From the NCBI GenBank assembly GCA_020634335.1, contig JACKBY010000005.1, positions 138,719-202,718 of the forward strand: a stretch of DNA of 64,000 nucleotides. Direction: 5' to 3'. The notes under the pieces are model-generated. The model was not told where the DNA came from and made no database searches. It saw only the letters and a list, made by a program, of their open reading frames with translations. Shown one piece after another: positions 42,166-50,002 of the stretch (positions are counted from its first letter, which is position 1; every line of letters begins with the position of its first letter). The stretch is from Promineifilum sp. GTDB taxonomy: Bacteria; Chloroflexota; Anaerolineae; Promineifilales; Promineifilaceae. The position numbers and the translations under genes were made by a program.

Positions 42166-43494
42166 CTACCGTTGCACCACCGGCAAACACAGCCCCCATA
42201 CCGCCTGTGGCGGCAGGGCCTCAAAGTCTTGTCCGGTCATATCGGGCGGCACGGTGACCTCACGCGACGGCGGGTCGAACGTGCGACCGTCGAGCGCCGC
42301 CGCAAGCGTGTGCGTGCCGTCCGGCAAGGGGGCCAGCTGGTATTGGCCGTCGTTGTCGGTGAGCGTGGTGTTCCCCGCGCCGTCGGAGATTTCCACGCCG
42401 CCCAGACCATAGCCGTATTCGTCTGTCACCCGCCCGGAGACAGCCCAGCCGGTGATGAGCTGCAGCCGTGCGACCCGGCCATACTTCTCGCGCAAGATGT
42501 AGCCATCTGATGTCACCAGCAAATCGGCCGGTGTGAAATATCCGTTGCTCGACGGAATGGATGCGCCAAACCGTGGCAGGAAGGTGTCAAGCTCGAAGGC
42601 TTGTAATGCCGGACGGGTGGTAAACTCATCGCCGGTGGCGAAGACGATCTCGCCTGCGTCGCTGTCGACCACGAGCGGACCGTGGGAACTGTAAGTGCCC
42701 AGGAGGGTTAGCGTTGCCTCGTCAATCACGCGGCCGTCGAAATCGTAAATCCGGCCATCCTGATAGTGAAAATCGTAGGCGTAACTGCTCAGCAGGCCGG
42801 GTTCATTCTGCGTTTCGGTGATCCCGTCGGGTGATAGGGCAAATATCTGCAAGCCATCACCCAGATATGGTTGGGCTATGCCGTAGAGAACGTTAGGGTC
42901 GCCCGATGGTTCGATGGCCAGCGTGCCGGCCTCGGGCAGAGTCGTCTCGGGGCGCATCACGCCGTCGTCGTAGACGGCGATGCCCTCGTCGTTGGGATCA
43001 CACTGGATGTTGCGACGGGCAACGGCCAAGGCATGCGGGTCGTCGGCCAAGACGACCATGTCCACGGCCCTGAAGCTGCCGCAAGAATTACGGCCCAACG
43101 GCCAGAGCGGCCCAACCGAATCGTTCGTCAGATCGACCCGGCGATAGGCCGCCGCGCCGTCGATGCCCACGTAGAGATAGCGGCCGTCGGCCGACAGGGC
43201 GAGCGCGTTCGGCTCGCTGCCGACGAAGATAGGTTTGCCCACCTCACCCGTCGGGCTGATGCGCACGATGCTGTTGCCCTGCGGCCCGCCGGTAGAGGGA
43301 ACCGAGGCGTAGACCACGTCGCGGCCGGCATCGTAGAGCACGTCGTTGGCGACGACATCGATGGGGGAGAACGTCAGATACGTACCCGGGGCCGCGCGGG
43401 GCGCCTGGGATGCGGCCAGAACGGGCAAGCCCACCGCGGTGGCGGCAAGCAGCGACAAAAGCAAAACCAGCCTGGATCGTCTTGTCGGCGTCAT
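42166..43494 (-). CDS. Exported propeller protein with carboxypeptidase-regulatory-like domain
   Basis: A 442-residue protein with ribosome site AAAGGAGTTCATC. A signal peptide spans about residues 5-30. Residues about 40-340 look like a YVTN-type beta-propeller (LALSADGRYLYVGIDGAAAY, VRISPTGEVG). Residues about 345-425 are a carboxypeptidase-regulatory-like/Ig-type domain (VSGRVTDEYGYGLGGVEISD, TLTDNDGQYQLAPLPDG). The C-terminus is WGLCLPVVQR, a member of the short hydrophobic tail class. It shares direction and upstream tandem 11-mer with the PD40 gene, so the two may be co-regulated. Confidence 0.82.
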   Translation of the reverse strand: MTPTRRSRLVLLLSLLAATAVGLPVLAASQAPRAAPGTYLTFSPIDVVANDVLYDAGRDVVYASVPSTGGPQGNSIVRISPTGEVGKPIFVGSEPNALALSADGRYLYVGIDGAAAYRRVDLTNDSVGPLWPLGRNSCGSFRAVDMVVLADDPHALAVARRNIQCDPNDEGIAVYDDGVMRPETTLPEAGTLAIEPSGDPNVLYGIAQPYLGDGLQIFALSPDGITETQNEPGLLSSYAYDFHYQDGRIYDFDGRVIDEATLTLLGTYSSHGPLVVDSDAGEIVFATGDEFTTRPALQAFELDTFLPRFGASIPSSNGYFTPADLLVTSDGYILREKYGRVARLQLITGWAVSGRVTDEYGYGLGGVEISDGAGNTTLTDNDGQYQLAPLPDGTHTLAAALDGRTFDPPSREVTVPPDMTGQDFEALPPQAVWGLCLPVVQR

Positions 43495-43855
43495 GATGAA
43501 CTCCTTTCTCGCTTTGAATCAACGGATGCCCACCGGGATGGCGCAGCACCGTGCGCCATCCCGGTGGGTCTATGCCGCGCCGGAACAAAAGCGCGCCCCC
43601 CAACCGGCTACTCGATCGCTCAACTTAATCCCGTTCAACTTCGGCAGGCGGCCGTTGGCCGGCCCATTTCAGAACAGGTGGGCCTTGGGGCCGTCGCCGG
43701 ACGATTCCGGCCGCAGCACGTCCCTGGGGCCGCCGCCCACGCGCCCGGCGGTGCTCAACAGTGGGATCAGCAGGACACCGATTCGCATGAGCCGAATCTT
43801 CTTGTTGAACGTGGTTGCCCCTCGTTTGGCGTAACATGCCGACAGTTTAGCGGTT

Positions 43856-43877
43856 GATCGTTGCAAGATCGTTGCAA
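43856..43877 (-). promoter_or_regulatory. Tandem 11-mer repeat, second copy
   Basis: GATCGTTGCAA twice in tandem, identical to 42139-42160, 362 bases upstream of the 43494 start. Flanking bases are also similar (TAGCGG before it in both cases). Confidence 0.5.
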
Positions 43878-43885
43878 AGCAAAAA

Positions 43886-43932
43886 GACCTCGGAGGTTGG
43901 CGAACAGGAGTTCGCGGAAAACCTCCGGGGTC
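43886..43932. repeat. Compound palindrome, family D copy 2
   Basis: GACCTCGGAGGTT and AACCTCCGGGGTC bracket an inner stem CGAAC-AGGA-GTTCG. The inner stem has changed in compensatory fashion relative to copy 1, which argues that the folded form matters. Confidence 0.8.
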
Positions 43933-43942
43933 CGGGATTTAT

Positions 43943-43972
43943 TGACAAACACCAACGAGTCGGGCAAGATTC
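43943..43972 (+). promoter_or_regulatory. Candidate promoter upstream of 44038
   Basis: A perfect TTGACA box, 18-base spacer and a weak AAGATT -10. It lies 66 bases before the start codon, directly behind a family D palindrome. Confidence 0.35.
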
Positions 43973-44037
43973 AGGCAGACGCGCCGGGGAAGAGGCGCGA
44001 ATTTAGCCATCCATCATTCCAATCAGGAGAATACATC

Positions 44038-44451
44038 ATGTCCAACACCGTTACCGGCCGGTCGCGCACGATCTGGATCTGGGTCCTTATCATCGTGGCC
44101 GTGCTCATCGCTCTCAGTGACTTGCTCGACGCCGCGCGCTACATGGGCTGGCTGCCCATCGCTGCGCTGGGCGATCTCGACTTCGCGCTGCCCAGCGCTT
44201 CCTGGCTGGGGGCGCTCATGTCGTTGCTATTGGCCGGCATCTGGTTCTGGGTTGCCCGGAAGCTCTATGACCTGGACCCACAGGGCTGGCTGTTCGTGGT
44301 GTCCATCGCCGTCATCAATCTCATCTTCCTGCTCATGGCGCTGCTGGGCAACAGTACCTTCAGTGCCATCCTGCCGGGCGTCGTGCTGAACGTCATCGCC
44401 CTGGTGATCGGCATGCTGCCCAGCACGAAGGCCGCTTTCGGCCAAGCCTAA
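44038..44451 (+). CDS. Four-helix membrane protein of unknown function
   Basis: A 137-residue protein with ribosome site AGGAGAATACATC. Four hydrophobic segments lie at about residues 11-30, 52-75, 82-105 and 108-130. There is one short acidic loop (SDLLDAARYMGW) and no recognisable motif. Its stop codon is followed after 6 bases by a heptamer array that extends to the stop of the opposing SRPBCC gene. No family assigned. Confidence 0.75.
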   Translation: MSNTVTGRSRTIWIWVLIIVAVLIALSDLLDAARYMGWLPIAALGDLDFALPSASWLGALMSLLLAGIWFWVARKLYDLDPQGWLFVVSIAVINLIFLLMALLGNSTFSAILPGVVLNVIALVIGMLPSTKAAFGQA

Positions 44452-44457
44452 GATAGA

Positions 44458-44539
44458 GATACGAGATACGAAATACGAAATACGAGTTTGGAGCACACTC
44501 TTCACTCGTATCTCGTATCTGGTATCTGGTATCTCGTAT
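44458..44539. repeat. Inverted heptanucleotide arrays filling the gap between converging stops
   Basis: The left arm is GATACGA, GATACGA, AATACGA, AATACGA (44458-44485). The right arm is CTCGTAT, CTCGTAT, CTGGTAT, CTGGTAT, CTCGTAT (44505-44539). The arms are mutually complementary and end on the stop codon of the SRPBCC gene, so the whole gap can fold as one stem. Confidence 0.88.
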
Positions 44540-45442
44540 CTAGTTCGTGAGGGTCGCCGCCAGCTTGTCGAGCGACGTGCTCCAGCCGGACCGCGCGTAC
44601 TCGAACATCTCGTCGCGAGGCATGCCGCTGTGGGTCGTTGTCAGCCGCGTGCGGCCGTCCTGCTCCTCCAGCTCGATGACCACCGTCGCCGCCAGGGGAA
44701 AGTCCTCGCTCATGCCGTAGTCCACCGGCGAGATGACGTTGCCCTCGGCATCGGCAAAGCTGTCGGTGTAGACCAGGCGCTTCCGGGGGACGATCTCGCG
44801 GTACGTGCCGGTCGTCCAGTAGTCCTTGCCCTCCGGGTCGCGCATGGCAAACAGGTACTTGCCACCCACCCGCAGATCGATCTCGGCCGCGGGCGATGTA
44901 AAGTGCTCCGGCCCCCACCAACGCTTGACTTGCTCCGGCTCGGTCAGCGCGCGCCAGACCCGGTCCACCGGCGCGTCGAGGAGGCGGGTGATGACCAGCG
45001 GCCGGCCCTCGGCCACGAATTCGGTCAGGCTGTCCAGGGTGGAGAGGCCACCTTCGACGGCTCCAAAGCCCAGCGCCTCCTGATACAGTGCCTCCGTGGC
45101 GAAGACCATGTGCATGGTCAGCCGCGTCCGGCCGCCGAGGTCGTCGAAGGTGACCGTCGTGTGGAAGTCGCGCGGTTTGCCCTCGTCCTCGCCGTGGAGG
45201 TAGGTGATGCGCTCCGGCCGGGCAATCTCCTCGAAGGTGATGCGGTTGGGGTAATCGACGCCGTCGGGGCTGTGCATGACGAACTGCCACACGCCGCCGG
45301 GCCGCATGTCGGCCGACTGCGTGGTGGTGGTGAAACCCTGTGGCCCCCACCACTGCGCCAGGGCGGTCGGGTTCGTCCAGGCGTCGAAGACGCGCTCGCG
45401 GGAGGCGTCGATAATGCGGCTTATGGTGATCTCTTGGGTCAT
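44540..45442 (-). CDS. Tandem SRPBCC (AHSA1-like) domain protein
   Basis: A 300-residue soluble protein made of two START/AHSA1-type domains of about 145 residues. Each begins with a V.R..DAP/ASRERVFDAWTNP pattern and has WWGP (AQWWGPQGF; KRWWGPEHF) and a GR/RTRLT strand. These domains form a cavity for hydrophobic ligands. Such genes are very often driven by an adjacent ArsR-type repressor; here the order on the minus strand is arsR-like, RibD/DHFR-like, SRPBCC. The ligand is unknown. Confidence 0.87.
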   Translation of the reverse strand: MTQEITISRIIDASRERVFDAWTNPTALAQWWGPQGFTTTTQSADMRPGGVWQFVMHSPDGVDYPNRITFEEIARPERITYLHGEDEGKPRDFHTTVTFDDLGGRTRLTMHMVFATEALYQEALGFGAVEGGLSTLDSLTEFVAEGRPLVITRLLDAPVDRVWRALTEPEQVKRWWGPEHFTSPAAEIDLRVGGKYLFAMRDPEGKDYWTTGTYREIVPRKRLVYTDSFADAEGNVISPVDYGMSEDFPLAATVVIELEEQDGRTRLTTTHSGMPRDEMFEYARSGWSTSLDKLAATLTN

Positions 45443-45460
45443 GAGTGTTCTCCTGTTTGA

Positions 45461-45481
45461 GTGACGAATGACGATTGACGA
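45461..45481. repeat. Short heptanucleotide array
   Basis: Three units GTGACGA, ATGACGA, TTGACGA lie just upstream of the SRPBCC start codon, in the 58-base gap between two genes of the cluster. Confidence 0.6.
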
Positions 45482-45500
45482 GTTTAGAATTGCTGGCCGG

Positions 45501-46049
45501 TCACTCGGCTCTTTTGCCGTAGGTCAGGATCGCCACGCCACTGCCGGTGACGCGGGAGTCGATCAGCGCCAGCCGCTTCAGCTCGCTGTCGCCGGGGAAG
45601 AGACGCTTGCCGCGCCCGGCAATGACCGGGTGGATCATGAGCGTCAGCTCGTCGAGCAGATCGGCCGAGAGCAGATAGCGCACCAGCGTCGGGCTGCCCT
45701 GGATGCCGATGGTGCCGCCGGGCTGGGCCTTGAGGCCGGCGACGGCGGCGGCCACGTCTCCGGTGATGAGCGTCGAGTTCTGCCATTCGGCCTGCGTCAG
45801 CGTGGTCGAGGCGACGTGCTTGGGCGTTTCGTTGATGAAGACGGCGTAGTCGCCGTCGGTCGTGGCGTTGGGCCAGTAGGCGGCCCACTCCTGATAGGTG
45901 ACGCGGCCGAGCAGCACCGTGTCGATGCCGGCCAGAAATTTGATCATGGCATCGCCCATGTCGGCGTCGAAAACGTCGAACTGCCACAGGTGGGGCGCTT
46001 CGACCACGCCGTCGAGCGAAATGAACAATCCCGAAGTTACTTTTCTCAT
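45501..46049 (-). CDS. RibD C-terminal / dihydrofolate reductase-like protein
   Basis: A 182-residue protein of the RibD_C/DHFR superfamily. It opens MRKVTSGLFISLDGVVEAPHLW and has LAGIDTVLLGRVTYQEWAAYWP, GTIGIQGSPTLVRYLL and DELTLMIHPVIAGRGKRLFP, all standard for this small reductase class. True folate or riboflavin activity is doubtful for these stand-alone members. It sits between the ArsR-like and SRPBCC genes on the same strand and is probably co-transcribed. Confidence 0.88.
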   Translation of the reverse strand: MRKVTSGLFISLDGVVEAPHLWQFDVFDADMGDAMIKFLAGIDTVLLGRVTYQEWAAYWPNATTDGDYAVFINETPKHVASTTLTQAEWQNSTLITGDVAAAVAGLKAQPGGTIGIQGSPTLVRYLLSADLLDELTLMIHPVIAGRGKRLFPGDSELKRLALIDSRVTGSGVAILTYGKRAE

Positions 46050-46141
46050 TTCATATCTCCTATGTCCTGATTTGGGGAACGGCTACGGATTGATACAACC
46101 TACCTGCTTCGCCCATCCGGTTGAATCCGTTTCTTCCGTGA

Positions 46142-46465
46142 TCATCCGGGGCCGTTTCCTTCTCCCTCCGACCTGAGAAATGCGTCCAGCGCGTCGAGCC
46201 GGCGCTCCCAGACGCGGCGCAGGCGTCCGGCCCACTCTTCGACGTCGCGCATGGCCTCCGGGTTGAGGCGGTAGATGCGCTGCTGGGCGCGGCGCTCCAC
46301 GCGCACCAGACCGGCCTCGCGCAAGACCTTGAGGTGCTGCGACACCGCCGGGGCGCTCATGGCGAACTGCGCGGCGATGTCGCCGGCGGGCAACTCGCCG
46401 CGCCGGGCCAGAAGTTCCAGAATGGCCCGGCGGGTGGGGTCGGCCAGGGCAGTGAAGCGATCCAT
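46142..46465 (-). CDS. ArsR-family transcriptional regulator
   Basis: A 107-residue winged-helix protein. ATG 46465 (MDRFTALADPTRRAILELL) is the standard start; the frame extends upstream without support. Helix-turn-helix AMSAPAVSQHLKVLREAGLV and wing VRVERRAQQRIYRLNPEAM are clear. No metal-binding Cys pair is present, so it belongs to the non-metal class often linked to SRPBCC genes. It is the first gene of the three-gene minus-strand cluster. The AT-rich tract just upstream (about 46470-46510) probably holds its promoter. Confidence 0.9.
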   Translation of the reverse strand: MDRFTALADPTRRAILELLARRGELPAGDIAAQFAMSAPAVSQHLKVLREAGLVRVERRAQQRIYRLNPEAMRDVEEWAGRLRRVWERRLDALDAFLRSEGEGNGPG

Positions 46466-46591
46466 AGAGGGATTATAAAGTGAAAACTTAAATAAGTCAA
46501 TAATTAAATAGAGGTTAGGGGGAAGTGGGCAGTGGACAGTGGAGGTGGTCAACGGGTGGAACCGGGGGGGTGTGAGCAGTGTACATATACT

Positions 46592-47923
46592 ATGAAGACG
46601 AATGCTGCATTACAGTTCTCCTCGGTCGCGCGCCGGCTGTTGTCGTTGTGGGTTGTGGTCGCGGCTCTGTTGCCGGCGGCTTGTCGCCCGGCGACGGCGA
46701 CCGGCTCCGCGGCGGCCGATCCGCGACCCTACACCGTCTACATCGGCGATGACTTCCTGGGCGAGACGTTCGTCCCGATTGACCCGGCGACGCTGGCCGC
46801 CCGGCCCGACGGCCGTCCATTGGCCGCGCCGCTGGTCTCGGCCGACGGCGCGACCGGGGTGGACACGGAGATGACGGCGGGCTGGGGCAGCGCCGATCCG
46901 GCGACGATCTGGATTGTGGTCTATGACGTGGCGACGGGGAGCGAGCGGGCGCGATTCCACCCGCCGGCGGCCGGCATGGCGGTCGGGCTGAGCGCCGACG
47001 GCGCGCGGCTGTTGCTGCAACCCTTCCCGCCGCTGCTGGCCTATCCGCCGCCGGTGGATTACTACGCGCTCGACGCGGCCGGCGGGGCGGTGGCCGGCCA
47101 CGTTCGGGACGAAAAAAGCGCGTGCTACCGCCAGACCGCGCTGGTCGCGCCGGACGGTACGGAGTTCTATTGTATGGTCGATCCGGCGCTGGAGGGCGGG
47201 GCGAATGAGGGAACGAGGCTGGAGCCATCGCCGCTTCGTATAGCCAAATTCACATTCGGTAACGATATGACCCCCCACGACACCGGGCCGGCCAAACCCA
47301 CCCCGCCGGCCGATGCCACTCACGCGCCGGCTGCCAACCCGGCCGCCGCCATCCTTGTGGGCGACGTGGTCATCGGACAACGCGGGGGCATGGGGCAGGC
47401 GGAGCTGATCGAGCCGGCGCTGGCCCTGTCGCCCGACGGCCGCACGCTGGCCGTGGTCGACGCCGAGGCGGACGCGGTGACGCTAATCGACGCGGCGACC
47501 CTGATGATTCACTCCGGTTTTTTTCTGCAAACCCCGGTTTCTCAGGGGGTGGCGCAGGCCAAGGGCTTCGCCGGGGGGACGCTGCGCCAGGCCGTCTTCA
47601 GCGCCGACGGCCGTTACCTCTACGTCTACAGTCACGTGTTGACCATGAGCGACGACGAGCCGCCGGGCGCGCGCGGCCTGTGGGTTGTCGATCTGGCGCG
47701 CGGGCGCGTGGCGGCGCGGGCGCTGGCCGATTACCAGATTCAATGGCTCCTGCCCGCGCCCGACGGGTCGGTCTACGCCTTCGGCACGACGACGGCCGAC
47801 CTGGGGCCGTACGAGATTCGCGCGGATTCGCCGTCGCTGCTGTGGCGGCTGGACGGGGCGACGCTGGCGGTTCTGGCCGAGCGGCCGTTTATCGGGTTTC
47901 GGGGCGGGCGGTTGGGGCGGTAG
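46592..47923 (+). CDS. Lipoprotein with YVTN-type beta-propeller
   Basis: A 443-residue protein. ATG 46592 gives a short basic start, a hydrophobic stretch and the lipobox LLPAAC with Cys at about residue 31, so it is probably lipid-anchored. The rest shows propeller-like blades (FVPIDPATLAARPDGRPL, LALSPDGRTLAVVDAEADAVTLID, VFSADGRYLYVYSH) with a Pro/Thr/Ala linker near residue 230. It resembles surface YVTN proteins. No enzyme motif was seen. Confidence 0.78.
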   Translation: MKTNAALQFSSVARRLLSLWVVVAALLPAACRPATATGSAAADPRPYTVYIGDDFLGETFVPIDPATLAARPDGRPLAAPLVSADGATGVDTEMTAGWGSADPATIWIVVYDVATGSERARFHPPAAGMAVGLSADGARLLLQPFPPLLAYPPPVDYYALDAAGGAVAGHVRDEKSACYRQTALVAPDGTEFYCMVDPALEGGANEGTRLEPSPLRIAKFTFGNDMTPHDTGPAKPTPPADATHAPAANPAAAILVGDVVIGQRGGMGQAELIEPALALSPDGRTLAVVDAEADAVTLIDAATLMIHSGFFLQTPVSQGVAQAKGFAGGTLRQAVFSADGRYLYVYSHVLTMSDDEPPGARGLWVVDLARGRVAARALADYQIQWLLPAPDGSVYAFGTTTADLGPYEIRADSPSLLWRLDGATLAVLAERPFIGFRGGRLGR

Positions 47924-47934
47924 GCGTAGGCCTG

Positions 47935-48042
47935 TCAGGTCGGGGAGGAACGGTCCTCCACGATGGCGATCTCTTCATCGGTCAGGCCGTAGAGCTTGTA
48001 GACGATCTGGTCGATGAGCCAATCCAAGACAAATATTCTTGT
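47935..48042 (-). pseudogene. C-terminal remnant of an Eco57I/PglX-type DNA methylase-like gene
   Basis: About 35 residues ending with LIDQIVYKLYGLTDEEIAIVED. A D-x-x-V-Y-x-LYGLT-x-E-E-I-x-I-V-E tail is the typical C-terminus of class IIG (Eco57I-like) restriction-methylases and related specificity proteins. Upstream in the frame nothing of the enzyme remains, and family A repeats adjoin. It is interpreted as the tail end of a deleted restriction-modification gene. Confidence 0.6.
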
Positions 48043-48156
48043 CTGGCGAGAAACTAACCTGCCTAAGCGGATGACGCGCATCAGGCCGATGGACGCGCAA
48101 CCATCCAGAGGCGCGTATTGGTCAATTCCGCGCAATCCGCTAAACTCCCGCACACC

Positions 48157-48216
48157 GTAGCGCCGGTTTTTAACCGGCAAGCCCGGCGGAGATGCCGGAT
48201 AAGAACCCGGCGCACC
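48157..48216. repeat. Family A REP pair
   Basis: GTAGCGCCGGTTTTTAACCGGC and an inverted GCCGGATAAGAACCCGGCGC lie just upstream of the HMG-CoA reductase gene. The terminal TTTTTCAGT repeats are absent. Confidence 0.8.
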
Positions 48217-48243
48217 ATTCATACTTTAGGAGGCAGGTCAACC

Positions 48244-49791
48244 ATGGCAATACCGATCCCCAGCATGATTCTGAAGCAACTGCACACGTTCGGCAGTCTG
48301 AGGAACACGGCCGACGGCGTGGAGTTCTCGGTCAAGAATCGGCTCAACGACACCACCCTGACCGGGCTGACCGGGCTGAAATTCGACGGCTACGCGGTGC
48401 CGCTCGACGCGATCTTCGTGCGGCTGGAGGACGGCTCGCGGTTGACGCCGGCCCAGTTGGCCGCCGCGCCGCTCGATTTTCCCCTGCGCCGCACGCTCGA
48501 CATCGTGGCCGCTGTGGACCCGCTGGACGTGGGCAAGCACGAGATCGAGATTCGCTTCGAGGCGCGGCCGTTTGGCAAGCTCAAGCTCAAGGTCGATGAC
48601 GCCATCACTGCCGAAGAAAAGCCGAAGGTGGCCCACATCCCCCGCGACAACGGTGACGACTACAGCGAGAGCGCCATCAGGACGCGCCGGCAGTTTGTCG
48701 AGGAGTATACCGGGGCCAAGCTGGAGCACACGTCGCAATACTCCTTCGACCCCCACACCACGGCCGGCAATGCCGAGCACTTCACCGGGGTGGCCCAGAT
48801 TCCGCTGGGCTTCGCCGGGCCGATCACCATCCATGGCGAGCACGCCCAGGGCGAGTTCCTGGTGCCGATGGCGACGACCGAGGGCACGCTCATCGCCAGC
48901 TATAACCGGGGCATGAAGATTCTCAATATGTCGGGCGGGGTGACGTGTACGGTCATCGGCGACGCCATGCAGCGCGCGCCGGTCTTCGTCTTTAACAACG
49001 CTCGCGAGGCGCGCCACTTCGTGGCCTGGGTGGAGGCGAACCTGGGCGAAATACGCGAGCAGGCCGAGGCCACATCGAGCGTCGCCAAGCTGCAATACAT
49101 TGACTACTACCTGGCGGCCAAGCTGGCCTATTTGCGCTTCAACTTTAGCACGGGCGACGCGGCGGGGCAGAACATGGTCGGCCGGGCGACCTTCGCCGCC
49201 TGTAGCTGGATTCTTGATCACTATGAAGGGGTGCAGCACTTCTATCTGGAAAGCAATCTGGCGACGGACAAGAAGGCGTCACAGGTGAACGTGATGCACA
49301 CGCGCGGCAAGCGGGTGGTGGCCGAGGCGACGATCAAGCGCGACGCGCTGATCCAGTACATGCGCGTGGAGCCGGAGAACCTGTTCTACCACGCGGGCAT
49401 CGCCAACGTCGGCTCCATCCTCAGCGGGGCCAACAACAACGGCGCGCACTCGGCCAACGGCATCACGGCCATGTTCATCGCCACCGGGCAGGACGTGGCC
49501 AACGTGTCGGAGTCGTCGGCCGGGATCATCTATTCGGAATTGACGCCGGAGAAGGATCTGTACCTGTCGTTCACTATTCCGTCGCTGATCATCGCCACCT
49601 ATGGCGGCGGCACAGGGCTGGCGACGCAGCAAGAGTGCCTGCGGGTGTTGGGCTGCGTGGGCAAGGGCAAGGTCAACAAGCTGGCCGAGATCATCGCCGG
49701 GGTGGTGCTGGCCGGAGAAATCTCGCTGGCCGCGGCCATCTCCTCGTCGGACTGGGTGAGCAGCCACGAGAAGTATGGGCGGAACCGGTAG
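48244..49791 (+). CDS. Hydroxymethylglutaryl-CoA reductase
   Basis: A 515-residue enzyme converting HMG-CoA to mevalonate, the committed step of the mevalonate route to isoprenoids. ATG 48244 follows TTTAGGAGGCAGGTCAACC. The catalytic set is visible: Glu213 (ATTEG), Lys343/344 (DKKAS), Asp417 (GQDVAN) and His508 (SSHEKYG). The dinucleotide segment is TGDAAGQNMVGRA, and ANNNGAHSANGITAMFIA is the usual block before Asp417. There is no membrane segment. The N-terminal 120-130 residues before the catalytic core are an extension not found in compact archaeal enzymes. The C-terminal His motif points to the class I arrangement. A terminator follows. Confidence 0.9.
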   Translation: MAIPIPSMILKQLHTFGSLRNTADGVEFSVKNRLNDTTLTGLTGLKFDGYAVPLDAIFVRLEDGSRLTPAQLAAAPLDFPLRRTLDIVAAVDPLDVGKHEIEIRFEARPFGKLKLKVDDAITAEEKPKVAHIPRDNGDDYSESAIRTRRQFVEEYTGAKLEHTSQYSFDPHTTAGNAEHFTGVAQIPLGFAGPITIHGEHAQGEFLVPMATTEGTLIASYNRGMKILNMSGGVTCTVIGDAMQRAPVFVFNNAREARHFVAWVEANLGEIREQAEATSSVAKLQYIDYYLAAKLAYLRFNFSTGDAAGQNMVGRATFAACSWILDHYEGVQHFYLESNLATDKKASQVNVMHTRGKRVVAEATIKRDALIQYMRVEPENLFYHAGIANVGSILSGANNNGAHSANGITAMFIATGQDVANVSESSAGIIYSELTPEKDLYLSFTIPSLIIATYGGGTGLATQQECLRVLGCVGKGKVNKLAEIIAGVVLAGEISLAAAISSSDWVSSHEKYGRNR

Positions 49792-49844
49792 GGAAGATAT
49801 ACGAATTGGAGTTACGGGTTACGAATTAAGAGATGTTGATGGTG

Positions 49845-49870
49845 AGGGCGGGCTTTGTGCCCGCCCTTTT
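49845..49870 (+). terminator. Intrinsic terminator after HMG-CoA reductase
   Basis: Stem AGGGCGGGC / GCCCGCCCT with loop TTTGT, followed by TTT. It is 54 bases after the stop codon. Confidence 0.8.
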
Positions 49871-49872
49871 GC

Positions 49873-49988
49873 TGTAGCGCAATCTATCCAGGTCGCCTCT
49901 TCAGCGGTGGTATTCGCAACCTGTAGCGCAATCTGTCCAGATTGCCTCTTTAGCGGTGGTTTTCGCAACCGGGAAAGGTTGCGCTACA
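49873..49988. repeat. REP-like family B cluster
   Basis: Two direct units GTAGCGCAATCT.TCCAG, each followed by a conserved TAGCGGTGGT.TTCGCAAC, and one inverted unit AGGTTGCGCTAC. It lies between the HMG-CoA reductase and the bestrophin-like gene. Confidence 0.75.
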
Positions 49989-50002
49989 GATGTCCCCTAT
50001 TA

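Larger units (their letters stand above)
43495..44037. other. Intergenic region with regulatory-looking repeats
   Basis: A small minus-strand frame starting at about 43790 (MRIGVLLIPLLSTAGRVGGG...) has no ribosome site and is not called. The region contains the second tandem 11-mer (43856-43877), family D palindrome copy 2, and a TTGACA-containing promoter candidate. Confidence 0.5.

Noticed and set aside
43669..43866. Small minus-strand frame with a hydrophobic start (MRIGVLLIPLLSTAGRVGG...)
   Set aside because: No ribosome-binding site, charged and short tail, no homology recognised; could be a peptide but not supported.
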